64,000 nt of DNA. Source: SHZI01 sp041396045 (GTDB taxonomy: Bacteria; Pseudomonadota; Gammaproteobacteria; Steroidobacterales; GCA-2729495). Each line of letters begins with the position of its first letter. Positions within the stretch are counted from its first letter, which is position 1. This document shows, piece after piece, positions 34,187 through 45,555 of this stretch. The translations under genes were made by a program, and so were the position numbers. The stretch is from the NCBI GenBank assembly GCA_041396045.1, contig JAWKZI010000006.1, forward strand, positions 155,531 through 219,530, written 5' to 3'. The notes below the pieces were generated by a model, which was given only the letters and a program-made list of their open reading frames with translations, did no database searches and was not told the origin of the DNA.

Positions 34187-37100
34187 ATGTCGAGCATTAC
34201 CGATATCTTCATCCGCCGGCCGGTATTGGCGACTGTCGTCAGCCTGCTGATTCTCCTGACCGGATTGCGGGCCATTGATCTCCTGCAGGTCCGGCAGTAT
34301 CCCCAGAGCGAATCGGCTGTTATTCGCATCATTACCGGCTATCCGGGTGCCGACGCCGAACTGGTCAAGGGCTTTGTAACGACGCCGCTGGAGCGCAAAT
34401 TGCCAGCGCCGACGGCATCGACTTTCTGGAGTCCAGCAGCTTGCAGGGCGCGAGTTCGATCACGGCGCACCTCAAGCTCAACTACCCGCCATACGACGCC
34501 CTGACGCAGGTAACCGCCAAGGTCAACAAGGTGCGGGCAGAACTGCCGCGCGCCAGTGAAGCGCCCGTGCTGGAAGTCGCCATCGGTGAGACGACTTCAG
34601 CGATGTACATGAGCTTCACCAGCACGACCCGCCCACAGAACCAGATCACCGACTATCTGGTCCGCAAGGTGCAACCGCGCCTGGAGGCGGTAGCCGGCGT
34701 CCAGCAGGCCGCGATCCTTGGTGGCCGCAACTTTGCCATGCGTATCTGGCTGGATCCGTTACGGATGTACGCGCTCGGCATCACGCCGGATGATGTCAAC
34801 CGGGCCCTGCAGGCCAACAACTACCAGGCTGCCATCGGCAAGACCAAGGGTGATGCCATCTCGGTCAGCCTGACCGCCGCCACTGATTTGCACACAGCCC
34901 GGGAGTTTCAGGACCTGATCGTTGTTGACCGCAAAGATGCATCCATCCGCTTGAGTGATGTCGCGACGGTGGTGTTGGGTGCCGAGAACTACGACTCGTC
35001 GGTCGCATTCAACGGGCAGTTTGCCACCTTCCTGGCAATAGACGTCTTGCCCACCGCCAATCCGCTCGATGTGATCAAGGAGATCCGCAGGATATTTCCG
35101 GAGATCCAGGCAGAGTTGCCCGCCGATATCGACGGTTCCATTTCTTACGACACCACGCGCTACATCGATGACTCGATCACGGAAGTAGTGCGTACCCTGC
35201 TCGAGGCCACGATCATCGTGATGGTGGTGATCTTCCTTTTTCTGGGCACGCTACGCTCGGTGCTCATTCCGGTTGTGGCGATTCCCCTGTCGATGATCGG
35301 TGCGGCGGCAATCATGCTGGTGCTCGGTTACTCGATCAACCTGCTGACCTTGTTGGCCATGGTGCTGGCGATTGGTCTGGTGGTCGATGACGCGATCATC
35401 ATGGTCGAAAACATCCAGCGACACATCGACGAAGGCCAGTCGAGATTTGATGCGGCCATACAGGGCGCACGTGAGTTGGCGCTGCCGGTGATGGCAATGA
35501 CGGTGACCTTGTTCGCCGTGTATGCGCCCATTGGGCTGGCCGGCGGGCTTACGGGCAGCCTGTTCCGTGAGTTCGCTTTTACGCTGGCGGGTGCCGTGCT
35601 GGTTTCCGGCATCGTGGCACTGACCTTGTCGCCGATGATGTGCTCCAGGATGCTCCCGAGACGGTCGGAAGAGGCGCGGCTGGCGCGCTTTCTGAACCGG
35701 CAGTTCGAACGGCTGCGCAACGGGTATCAACGAGTTCTGCACCGTAGCCTGAACGCCGTGCCGGTAACGCTGGTGTTTTGCCTGCTGGTGCTGATCGGCA
35801 TCTACTTCATGTTTACCACGACACCGGCGGAGCTGGCACCCACCGAGGACCAGGGCATTGTGCTGGTCATGTCGACGGCTGCCGCGGACACTTCGCCGGA
35901 GCAACTGACGCGCTATACCGGCGCGCTGGTGCGCGCCTACGAAAAGATTTCCGAATCCGAACAGACGTTCCTGTTCAACCGGCAGCATCGGTAGCGGTCC
36001 GGTATCAATCAGCAACACAGCACTGTCGGGGCTGGTGCTAAAGCCCTGGAGCGAGCGCGATCGTTCCCTGAAGGAAGTGACGAAGTCCGTGCAACAGGCA
36101 GCGGACAGCATCGCCGGGCTGCAGTCAGCCGCCTTCAACCTGCCGCCTATGCCGGGTGCGGGCCGAGGGCTGCCGGTGCAGTTCGTGCTGGGCTCCACGC
36201 GGGAGCCGCTGGAGATGTTTGCCACGGGTCAGGCACTGCTCGGCGCGGCCTACGCCAGCGGGCTGTTTGTGTTCGCCGACCTCGACATGAAATTTGACCG
36301 CCCCCAGGCCACCTACGTTATCGACCGCGACAAGGCGGCCAATCTGGGGGTGGACATGGAGCAGATCGGGCAGGACCTCGGTGTCATGCTGGCGGCAACT
36401 ACACCAACCGCTTCAGCATTCAGGGCCGCAGCTACAAGGTCATTCCACAGGTGGATCGCCGCTACCGGCTCAATCCTGAACAGGTGGGACAGTTTCCGGT
36501 GCGTACTGCCAGCGGCAGTCTGGTGCCGTTGTCAGCGCTGGTCAGTGTTGACCGGTCGGTACAACCACAGGAGTTGAAGCGCTTCCAGCAACAGAACTCC
36601 ATCACCTTGTCGGCTGTGCCGGTACCAGGCATCACACTCGGCACCGCGTTGGACTATTTACGGGACAAGGCGGCAGAGCTGGCGCCTGAAGGGTACCAGT
36701 TCGACTATGCGGGTCCGTCCCGTCAGTTCATTCAGGAAGGCAGCAACCTGATCGTGGCATTTTTCTTTGCCATCATCGTTATCTATCTGGTGCTGGCTGC
36801 ACAGTTTGAGTCCTTCCGTGATCCACTCATCATGCTGGTCAGCGTGCCGATGTCCATTGCCGGTGCGCTGGTGTTCCTGACGCTTGGCGCAGCAACCGTC
36901 AATATTTATACCGAGGTCGGGCTGATCACGCTCATTGGTCTGATCAGCAAGCACGGCATCCTGACGTTGAGTTCGCCAATCAGTTGCAGATGCAGGGTTT
37001 GTCCAAGCGTGAAGCCATCGAAAAGGCGGCCGGCATCCGCTTGCGGCCGATCCTGATGACCACGGCTGCCACCGTGCTCGGCGTTGTGCCGCTGCTGGTG

Positions 37101-37244
37101 GCGACCGGTGCCGGTGCCGTCAGCCGCTTTGACATAGGCCTCGTCATCACGACGGGCATGAGCATCGGCACGCTGTTTACGATATTCGTGGTGCCGGCTG
37201 TATATCTCGCGATCGGTACGGATCACAGAGCCGTAAAGACCTGA
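34187..37244 (+). pseudogene. RND efflux permease of the second system, four frameshifts
   Basis: A full-length HAE1-type permease (about 1020 residues) appears when four indels are bridged: near 34400 (after TTPLERK, a base missing before ASADGIDFLESSSLQG), near 35985 (after AYEKISESEQTFLFN), near 36397 (before NYTNRFSIQGRSYKVIPQV), and near 36962 (before VEFANQLQMQGLSKREA). Landmarks are all in place: IFIRRPVLATVVSLLILL at the N-terminus, the proton-relay pair in LAIGLVVDDAIIMVENI, and GLISKHGIL near the C-terminus. Longest open piece 34441-35994. The adaptor upstream is intact and selection-like, so I favour sequencing error, though loss of function cannot be excluded. Confidence 0.88.
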
Positions 37245-37248
37245 CCAG

Positions 37249-39240
37249 GTGGTGCAATCGCAGCCTGCATCCGTCGTGTCGGCCAGGCCACCGGTAAACC
37301 TCATATTTGGCGCCTTGATGCTGGTCATGCTGCTCGCCTCGCTCGATCAGACGATCGTGTCGACGGCGCTACCGACCATCGTCGGTGAATTCGGCGGGCT
37401 TGAGCACATCTCCTGGATCGTCACGGCTTATCTGCTGGCCACGACGATTGTCACGCCTCTACGGCAAACTCGGTGATCTTTTCGGCCGCAAGATCGTGTT
37501 GCAGGCTGCGATTGTGCTCTTCCTGCTTGGCTCGGCACTCTGCGGACTAAGCCGGTCGATGGGGAACTGATTGCGTTCCGTGCGATCCAGGGCCTGGGTG
37601 GAGGCGGGCTGATGGTTACCACAATGGCGGCGATCGGCGACATCATTTCGCCGCGGGAGCGGGGCAGGTACCAGGGTATCTTCGGTGGCGTCTTCGGTGT
37701 GGCAACAGTGGTTGGGCCGCTGATCGGCGGCTTCTTTGTCGAGCACCTGAGCTGGCGCTGGATTTTCTACGTGAACCTGCCGCTGGGTCTGCTTGCAGTC
37801 GGTGTAATCGCCGTGGCGTTCAAGGCACCCGAACGGCAGCAACGGCCAAAGATTGATGTCAGCGGTGCGGTACTGCTGGCTGTGCTTCTGACTGCCGTGG
37901 TGTTATTGACCAGCCTCGGTGGTCACACCCTGGCCTGGAAATCCCCCGGGATGCTTGGGCTGATTGCATTGTCGGTGGCGGCCTTTGCGGGTTTTCTGTT
38001 CGTCGAGCATCGGGCTGCGGAGCCGATCCTGCCGTTGCGGTTGTTCAGGAACCGGATCTTCGCTGTGTCGTGCGCAATCGGCTTTATCGTTGGTCTCGCC
38101 ATGTTCGGATCGGTGACCTACATGCCGCTTTACCTGCAAGTCGTCAGGGGTGTGAGCCCGTCTCTGGCTGGCATGCAACTGACCCCGATGATGGGTGGTG
38201 TTCTGCTCACTTCAATTGTCAGCGGGCAAATCATCAGCCGGATCGGACGCTACCGGATATTTCCCATTGCCGGAACGGCGGTGACGACGGTCGGGCTTGG
38301 TCTGTTGGCCACACTCGGTGTAGACACCAGCGCATGGGCCGCGTCGGCCTACATGCTGGTGTTGGGTCTGGGGCTCGGCATGGTCATGCAGGTACTGGTG
38401 CTGGCCGTGCAGAACTCGGTGGACTACCGTGATCTTGGTGTAGGGACATCCGGGACAACGCTGTTCCGGTCCATTGGCGGGTCAGTTGGTGTGTCGATCT
38501 TCGGCGCGATATTTGCCGCCGGCCTGGTGAGCAGTCTGGGCGATCATCTGCCAGGCGGTGCGAGCTTGCCAGCGGCCACGGACCCGGTGGCGATCAACGC
38601 CCTGCCCGAAGCCATGCGCGATATCTATCTGCATGCCTTCACGGCAGCGCTGCACCCGGTGTTCCTGTCCGCGGCAATCATTGCCGCAACGGGGTTCGTA
38701 CTGAGCTGGTTTCTGAAAGAGATCCCTCTGAAGGACACTGCGGGAACAGACACCATCGGCGAGAGCTTTGCGATGCCTCGCGATGCGACTTCGCTCGAGG
38801 AGCTGGAACAGATTCTGGCGCGGCTCAGCGGTCACGAACATCGCTGGGATGCCTATCGTCGCATTTCCGGGCGGCTTGGCATCACGTTGCAACCGGACGA
38901 GATCTGGTTGCTGATTCAGCTATGCCGGGAGACACCACCTCCCGGTCTGAGTCAGCTCGCTGCCGAATTCTCGATTCCGGCAGCAGAACTTGCAGCGATT
39001 GCCGATCGCCTGGCAATGGATGCCATGGCAACCCGCACCAACGGTGATCTGCTGATAGCCACCGATCTGGGCCGCAAGACCTTCGAACGCATTGTGGACA
39101 GCTTCCGCCGTCGGCTGACGCAATTCCTTACGCGCTGGTCGCCCGACGACCATGCCGACGTACGGGAGATGTTGCGCGCCTACGCGCGGGAACTGGTGGC
39201 CGAACTGCCGCGGGAAGCCGGTGGTGCGCGGTCCGCGTGA
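37249..39240 (+). CDS. DHA2-type MFS multidrug transporter with a C-terminal winged-helix-like extension; two frameshifts
   Basis: A 14-TM-type MFS exporter. From GTG 37249 the frame reads LIFGALMLVMLLASLDQTIV and HISWIVTAYLLATTIVTPL; breaks near 37458 and 37565 lead through YGKLGDLFGRKIVLQAAIVL to the long open segment beginning GLGGGGLMVTTMAAIGDIIS, with motif C FGVATVVGPLIGGFF. The membrane part ends at about 38715. The last 145 residues or so are soluble: EELEQILARLSGHEHRWDAY, WLLIQLCRETPPPGLSQLAA, then a helix-rich segment with IATDLGRKTFERIVDSFRRR, reminiscent of a MarR-like winged helix. It is 4 bp after the second RND permease, so probably one efflux operon. Confidence 0.85.
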
Positions 39241-39283
39241 GTGCAGCCCGCATCAACGACAACGGCCCGGGCATTGAGCCGCG

Positions 39284-41680
39284 TCAGGCAGCCTGGTTCA
39301 GCTTCGCCAGCGCAGCCTTTGCATCATCTAGGCCCTGATACCTGGTGTCGGTTGCAACAGCTTTCTCAAGCTGCTGCCTGGCTTCCACTTTGTTGCCGAT
39401 GGCAAGATAGGCCATGCCGAGGTGGTAGCGGTACACGGGCACCTTGTCGTCCTTGGTAACGACGTGCTCCAGGACGTTCACGGCCTGTTGATGATTGCCC
39501 GCGCGGTAGTAGGCCCATCCCAGCGTATCAAGCAAGGCCGGGTTGGTGGCGTTTTCCAATGACTTGGCAAGCTGCAGAGCTCGCTGAAAGCTGTCCGCAT
39601 CCTGGCGATGGTCGAGCAGTGCTGACACCAGATTGTTAATGCCGGGCTGCGAATCCGGATTGGCCTTCAACAGGGCCTCGTAAGTGGCAATGGCCGCATC
39701 GAACTGCCCCGCTTGCTCCTGTGCCGCGCCTAGCAGCAGACTGAGATCCTCGCTGGCCGGCACGGCCGCCACCCCGCGCTGATAGATCGCGATCTGGGCC
39801 GGCAGGTCATTCCCATAAAGTTTGGCCAGTGCGTAGTAGGCATCGACAGCATCCGGCTTGCTGCTGATGATCGATTCCAGAGATTCAACGGCCTTGCTGC
39901 GATCGCCACTCTGGCCATAGATATCCGCGAGCAGGTAGTTGCCGAGGAGTTGTCCACCGGGGTTGGCATCATTCTGCTGCAGGCCCTTGAGCGCCTCGAT
40001 AGCTTCCTGCTTCTTGCCCGCCGCCATCAGCGACTGCACCAGCGCTTGCAAGGGTGCCGGGTCATTCGGCCGGGCGGTGGTGGCCCGGCGAAACGCGTCG
40101 GCCGCAGATCCGGCCTGGCCTTTTTCCGCCTGCAGGACCCGGCCGAGCGCGTAGTCGCCAATGCCCTGCTGGTTCGGCAGGGCGACCAGGCGTCGGGCTT
40201 CTACTTCGGCGGCAGATTTCTTGCCCTGCGCGAGCAACACGTCAACCAGGGCGCTACCCGCAACCAGATCGTCCGGGTTGGTCTTGAGGCGGCCGTTCAG
40301 CAGTTGCTCCGCGTCGTCGAATTCCTTGTCGGCAAGATAAAGATTCACGAGTCCCGTGAGTCCATCGGTTGATCCGGGATTGGCCGCCAGGAGTTTTCGG
40401 TATGCATCCTTGGCCAGCACGAAATCCCGTTGATCGCGGTGGGCCTGCGCCAGCAGCAGCATTGCCGCTTCATTGTCCGGTTGCTTGCGGAGGGCGAGCC
40501 GCAGGTCCGCAATGGCACTGTCATATTGTTGCCGATTGACCTGCACGGCGGCCCTGAGCAACAAGGCGGTGGGTTCATCAGGCACATCGGCGAGCAGGGC
40601 ATCGATATCTTTCACCGCGGCGTCCTGATTGCCGTCGCCGGACTCAAGAATCGCGACGCGCAGCCGAGCCTTGATGCCATCCGGACTGGTCGGACTCGCC
40701 GTGGCCAGTGCCTGGTAGGCAGCTTTCGCCTCCGCCCGTCGACCCGTTGATTCGTAAAGCTGAGCCAGCGCAAGCCGCAGGGGTTCAGACTTGGGCGTCT
40801 CGTCAATGAAGGATTTCAGGGCTGCCTCGGCCCTGGCGTTGTCCTGTTGTGAGGCCAGAAAGCGCACGTAGTCAACGCGCTTGGTTGTATCTGCAGGATC
40901 CTGTTCCGCGCTGCGCTTCAGGAGTTGGTCCGCATCGGACATACGCCCCTGACTGACATAGAGTTTAACGAGTTCGGTCTCATAGGCGGGTTCGTCGGGA
41001 TAGTCCGTAGCCAGAATCTTCAGATCCTTTTCTGCTTCCGCCAGGCGCTTGCCGGTGGTCAGCATGATCACCCGCCGTTCCCGCAGTGCTTTGGTTTTGT
41101 CCGGGGGCAGACGCTTGATGGCGGCGTCCAGCAGCGCGATACCCTGGTCCAGATCGTCGGTGGCTGCCAGCGCGGCCTGCACCAGCAGGGCATTGACGTT
41201 CTGGGGATCCAGCTCTATAGCCTTGGCAAGCTCGGCGCGCCCCGCCGTCCGGTCACCGTTCTGCAGGTCGATGCGTGCTTTAAGCAGTCGCACCCGCGAA
41301 TCCTCAGGCGCCAGTTTCATCAGCGCATCGCTTTGTTTGGTCGCCTCATCCCAGGCAAGGCCCAGAATGGCAACATCCGCGAGCTTGAGGCGCGCTTCCA
41401 GATTGGAGGGGTCGCTGTCGACCGCCACCAGCAGGTTGCCGTACATCGCCTTGTAGTCCAGTTTTTTCTCGGCCACCAGCGCCAGCAGCAGTCGGGCTTT
41501 GGCATTCTTGGGCTCAATCTGTACCGCGTTGTAGGCATCCAGGCGCGCGGCTTCGATGTCGCCTTTGTCGAAGGCCTGCTGGGCATTGTCGATGTACTTT
41601 GCGGCACGTTCCTCCGGCGAGGCACAGGCGGTAATCAGCATCACAATGGCCAGTGCGCCCAGAAGTCTGGTCTGCATCAC
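39284..41680 (-). CDS. prsT: PrsT-like TPR lipoprotein of the PEP-CTERM/exosortase system
   Basis: A 798-residue outer-membrane-type lipoprotein: signal LLGALAIVMLITACASPEER with lipobox ITAC, then almost entirely tetratricopeptide repeats, about twenty, with typical blocks such as AFDKGDIEAARLDAYNAVQI, RLALAQLYESTGRRAEAKAA and TLGWAYYRAGNHQQAVNVLE. Length, lipobox and the repeat register match XrtA/PEP-CTERM system TPR-repeat proteins PrsT, which accompany exopolysaccharide and exosortase loci. The presence of two sorting-tail proteins in the same window supports this. The frame is intact. The start is ATG 41680 or 41677. Confidence 0.85.
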   Translation of the reverse strand: MMQTRLLGALAIVMLITACASPEERAAKYIDNAQQAFDKGDIEAARLDAYNAVQIEPKNAKARLLLALVAEKKLDYKAMYGNLLVAVDSDPSNLEARLKLADVAILGLAWDEATKQSDALMKLAPEDSRVRLLKARIDLQNGDRTAGRAELAKAIELDPQNVNALLVQAALAATDDLDQGIALLDAAIKRLPPDKTKALRERRVIMLTTGKRLAEAEKDLKILATDYPDEPAYETELVKLYVSQGRMSDADQLLKRSAEQDPADTTKRVDYVRFLASQQDNARAEAALKSFIDETPKSEPLRLALAQLYESTGRRAEAKAAYQALATASPTSPDGIKARLRVAILESGDGNQDAAVKDIDALLADVPDEPTALLLRAAVQVNRQQYDSAIADLRLALRKQPDNEAAMLLLAQAHRDQRDFVLAKDAYRKLLAANPGSTDGLTGLVNLYLADKEFDDAEQLLNGRLKTNPDDLVAGSALVDVLLAQGKKSAAEVEARRLVALPNQQGIGDYALGRVLQAEKGQAGSAADAFRRATTARPNDPAPLQALVQSLMAAGKKQEAIEALKGLQQNDANPGGQLLGNYLLADIYGQSGDRSKAVESLESIISSKPDAVDAYYALAKLYGNDLPAQIAIYQRGVAAVPASEDLSLLLGAAQEQAGQFDAAIATYEALLKANPDSQPGINNLVSALLDHRQDADSFQRALQLAKSLENATNPALLDTLGWAYYRAGNHQQAVNVLEHVVTKDDKVPVYRYHLGMAYLAIGNKVEARQQLEKAVATDTRYQGLDDAKAALAKLNQAA

Positions 41681-41809
41681 TACGCATCCTCACAAGTGGC
41701 AACTCAAGGAATCAGGCGAGAGCCTGACGTGGCGGCCGAAGAATATACCAGCTGCCGGAGATTGCTCCGCGGCAGGTTGCTCCCGGGGGCCATCAGCCGC
41801 CAAAAAAAG

Positions 41810-41834
41810 AAAACCCCGCACGAGGCGGGGTTTT
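41810..41834 (-). terminator. Rho-independent terminator of the sorting-tail gene
   Basis: Perfect 10-bp stem AAAACCCCGC/GCGGGGTTTT with a 5-nt loop, followed on the minus strand by a run of seven T (A-run at 41802-41808). It lies 64 bp beyond the stop of the gene at 41898 and separates it from prsT. Confidence 0.9.
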
Positions 41835-41897
41835 CCTGGTTTTTTGCCAACGCCCGGGCTAGCCGGGATCAGCTGAAACCCATAGTCGACTCTGGTC

Positions 41898-42560
41898 TCA
41901 GGCAGCCATGCGGCGACGAGCCACGCCCAACAGGCCGAGCGCGGAACCGAACAGCCAGACGGCTGCTGGCACCGGAACCACGGCGACGTCGAACTGGAAG
42001 TCGTAACCCGAGGTCCCAGCGTGGTTGGATACCAGATAACGCTGGAATCCAGCCGCGGCACCCGCAACGGCGGAAGTCGACATGCCGTCATAGGAGGTGT
42101 TCAGCGTCTGGGGCGGCCCGGAAGCCACGTCGTCTCCACCAATCGTCACGGTGGCGCCGGTGGTCGTCGGCGTGTAGGTGCTTTCGTTGGTGAAGTTGCC
42201 ACCGAAGCTGTAGTTGCCGCAGATGCTGGCACCGACGATGCCGCCGAAGGCACCTTCAGTACAGGCCCAGGTGCTGCCGGATGCGGCAGCACCGCCACCG
42301 ATGGAAACGCCCGTCATGGTGTGCGTCATCAGCGGTGTGGCGCCGACTTTCACGACCCGGCTGTAGGTGCCGCTGGCGATTGAAGCAACGCCAGTACCTT
42401 CGTCAAGTTGCCACACGGACGTATCACTGGCCGTCGGGGTCCAGGCAGCTGAGCCGTTGTTGCTGTAGATGCTTACGCTCACCAGCGTGGCCGGGACCGG
42501 AGCAGCTTGCGCTACACCAGCCGCACCCACGAGGGCGATCGCGGCTAATACTTTCTTCAT
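41898..42560 (-). CDS. Exported protein with VPxxA/PEP-CTERM-like sorting tail
   Basis: A 220-residue secreted protein. Signal peptide MKKVLAAIALVGAAGVAQAA; a Gly/Ser/Thr-rich beta-type mature region with two cysteines (WACTEGAFGG; ASICGNYSFGG). The C-terminus has the tripartite exosortase tail: VPVPAAVWLF motif, a hydrophobic helix GSALGLLGVA and a basic cluster RRRMAA. Proteins of this type are processed by an exosortase and anchored or released with exopolysaccharide. GGGAGGAA lies a few bases before ATG 42560. Monocistronic: it is followed by a strong terminator. Function of the mature domain unknown. Confidence 0.85.
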   Translation of the reverse strand: MKKVLAAIALVGAAGVAQAAPVPATLVSVSIYSNNGSAAWTPTASDTSVWQLDEGTGVASIASGTYSRVVKVGATPLMTHTMTGVSIGGGAAASGSTWACTEGAFGGIVGASICGNYSFGGNFTNESTYTPTTTGATVTIGGDDVASGPPQTLNTSYDGMSTSAVAGAAAGFQRYLVSNHAGTSGYDFQFDVAVVPVPAAVWLFGSALGLLGVARRRMAA

Positions 42561-42868
42561 TCTGTAATTCCTCCCAAAGTTCCTTTTTTAGCGAGCACGC
42601 CGTGCCGAACCGACTTGGTGTGCCTGCATTTCGAAGGGCGGCCCGACTGTCTTCCCCACCAGGCTCTCGTACTAAATTCTTCGTCAGCACGGAGAGCAAG
42701 ACTCGCGGCTTTCCGCCCCGGACTCACGCCCGGTTCGGCTTGATCCTTCTTGGTTACCGAATGTACAGGATTGAGCGCGAAGGTAAACAGGAGGGAATTG
42801 ACATAATGGGAATAGTTGTCAGTGACCACCATGTGGAGTTCATAGCCCGTTCAGGCAGGCTTGCCTGG
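42561..42868. other. Intergenic region upstream of the sorting-tail gene
   Basis: About 300 bp without a credible gene. Close to the right of the sorting-tail gene, the minus strand carries a palindrome GCACG-G-CGTGC (42594-42604) about 40 bp before the start, with a GGCAC reminiscent of a sigma-54 -24 element, but the -12 GC is not at the right spacing. The rest shows nothing I recognise. Confidence 0.4.
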
Positions 42869-43387
<519 letters not shown>

Positions 43388-43404
<17 letters not shown>

Positions 43405-43858
43405 GTGAAAAATTGCTCATGTCATCGTCCGTTACCGCCTGTACCCCGACCACCTGACCCTCGAAGCGCAGGTTCATGCCGGCCAGTGGATGGTTGCCAT
43501 CGAGGGTGACCGAGTCGTCATCCACTGCCACCACGGCAAACTGCCGTGATCCCGATTCATTCTGGCCCTGTATCTGCATGCCCACCGTGAGGTTCTCGAT
43601 ATGCGCCAGGGCCTCGCGGGGAACCTGATTGATCAGGTCCACGCGGCAGTCGCCAAAACCGTCCTGCGGCGCCACGCGCAGATCAAAGTGGTCACCGCTC
43701 GTCTTGCCGGTCAGTTCGGCTTCCAGAGCAGGCAGTATGCCGGCAGCGCCATGCAGGTAAACCAGCGGGGTGTTGTCCGGCGAGCGGTCCAGTAATTCAC
43801 CGCGATCGTTGGTCAGTTCATATTGAAGGCTGACGATACAGTTGTTGGCTATTTGCAC
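43388..43858 (-). CDS. slyD: SlyD-type FKBP peptidyl-prolyl isomerase
   Basis: A 156-residue FKBP-family cis-trans prolyl isomerase/chaperone. Landmarks: CIVSLQYELTNDRGELLDRS at the N-terminus, YLHGAAGILPALEAELTGKT, the inserted-flap region typical of SlyD (FDLRVAPQDGFGDCRVDLIN to VGMQIQGQNESGSRQFAVVA) and VDGNHPLAGMNLRFEGQV-like closing strand. There is no His-rich metal tail. The intact frame ends inside the start of the SEC-C gene. A second, damaged paralog lies at 47749-48264. Confidence 0.9.
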
Positions 43859-44009
43859 GAGTCCGGGCCCATCGGCTGCCTGAATTGATGCAGGCTATCT
43901 TCGCACAGGAGCCCTGGCCGGAACGATCCGCCGACCATTTGGGCGTTCATGGCTGCGTGGATATAGTGCTGACGTCCGTTCAGAAAGCGCAACCTGGACA
44001 GTAACTGGC

Positions 44010-45526
44010 ATGGTAATGGTGGAAAGCCCCGACACAATATTCAGCCGCGCGGCGACACTGCACCAGGCGGGCCATCTCGACCAGGCCGAGCCCCTTTACC
44101 GCGCGGTTCTGGAGCAGCAGCCGAAACATGGCGATGCCCTGCACCTGTTGGGTGTATTACATTACCAGCAGCGCGATCCGGCGGCGGCAGTCCCGTTGAT
44201 TGAAGCCGCGCTGCGGATTATTCCCGGCAACGCGCAGGCCCACGCCGGCCTGGGGCTGGCCCTGTTGCGCCTCAATCGGCTTGAGGAAGCACTGGCGGCC
44301 TTCGACCGCGCGCTGGTGCTCAAGCCCGATTTTGACCAGGCCCTCAGCCGGCGAGGAGCGGCCTTACAGGGATTGGGGCGCCATGCTGAAGCGCTGGTCA
44401 GTCTGGACCGTGCTCTGGTTTACAGTGCGCATGATCCGGAAACACTGAATGACCACGCGGCGGCGCTGATCAGCCTGGGCAGACCCGCCGAGGCACTCGC
44501 CGATTGCGACCGGGCTCTGGCGCTGCAACCGGGCATTTCGCAGGTGCTCAACAATCGCGGGGTGGCTCTGTGCAACCTCGGTCGAAAACAAGAGGCGGTG
44601 GCCGCCTTCCGGGCTGCCCTGGTGGCCGCGCCGGACGTTGCCGGCTTCCACGCGAATCTCGGCGCGACCCTGCAGGAACTCGATGAGCTGGAGGCCGCCG
44701 AGGGTTGTCTCCGCCGGGCTCTGGCGCTGCAGAAGTCGTCGGCAATTTTCCAGAGCCTGGCAGGTATTCTTTATCAGCGCCGCCAGTTTGCCGAGGCCAC
44801 GACCATCTACCAGCAGTGGCTGGAACACGAGCCCGATAATCCGGTCGCCCGGCATATGGCTGCGGCCGGGAGCGCGGCGGCGCCGGAACGGGCAGGGGAC
44901 CAGTACGTTGCGACGGTCTTTGATGGCTTCGCTGAAACCTTCGACAAAACCCTGATCGGACTCGGCTACCGGGTGCCCGAACTGCTGACCGGCCATATCC
45001 AGAAGGAAATCGGCAACGACGCGCGCGCCTTGCGCATTCTGGATGCCGGCTGTGGCACGGGTCTGGCTGCTCCATTGTTGAAGCCGATGGCCAGCAACCT
45101 GGTTGGCGTTGACCTCTCACCCGGCATGCTGAACAAGGTCGCCGCGGCGGCAGCTCTACGACGAACTTGTGGTTGGCGAGTTGTGTGCATTCATGGACAG
45201 TCGTCCGAACGCCTTTGATGTGATCGTGCTTGCTGACACTCTGGTGTATTTCGGCAAGCTGGACGAGGCCTTGCGTACCGCAAAGCGCGCGCTGGCTGTC
45301 GACGGTGTGCTCGCCTTCGCGCTGGAGTTGCAGCCCGCCGGTGGTGCTCCGACTTCAAGCCGGAGCTGCACGGACGCTATACACACAACCGCGACTACGT
45401 CACGACTCAATTGCATCAGGCCGGGCTTCGCTACACGGTTGCTGAACCATTGTTGTTCGCCGCGAACTCGAACGTGAGGTGCCGGGCATGGCTATCGTGG
45501 CGCGCAGCCTCGTGACCGGTTGCTAG
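44010..45526 (+). CDS. TPR-repeat protein with C-terminal SAM methyltransferase domain (COG4976-like), frameshifted at the 3' end
   Basis: About eight tetratricopeptide repeats (residues 5-290, e.g. ALHLLGVLHYQQRDPAAAVP, VLNNRGVALCNLGRKQEAVA) are followed by a class I methyltransferase domain: YVATVFDGFAETFDKTLIGL, motif I LRILDAGCGTGLAAPLLKPM and LVGVDLSPGMLNKVA. The frame then breaks near 45152 and continues as NAFDVIVLADTLVYFGKLDE and LAVDGVLAFALELQPAGGAP, breaks again near 45350 (GRYTHNRDYVTTQLHQAG) and near 45460 (EREVPGMAIVARSL), ending at TAG 45524-45526. The acceptor is unknown; the TPR part suggests a protein substrate. It lies just upstream of the OGT-like gene in the same direction. 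Confidence 0.8.
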
Positions 45527-45555
45527 GCGGAACGGGAACCATATCGCAGGTCAGA

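Noticed and set aside
34187..37244. Reading the second RND permease as several separate small genes
   Set aside because: The pieces are consecutive parts of one HAE1 permease, with no start signals between them.
40925..42193. A 422-codon plus-strand open frame
   Set aside because: Antisense to prsT and running through the terminator; composition is that of a shadow frame.
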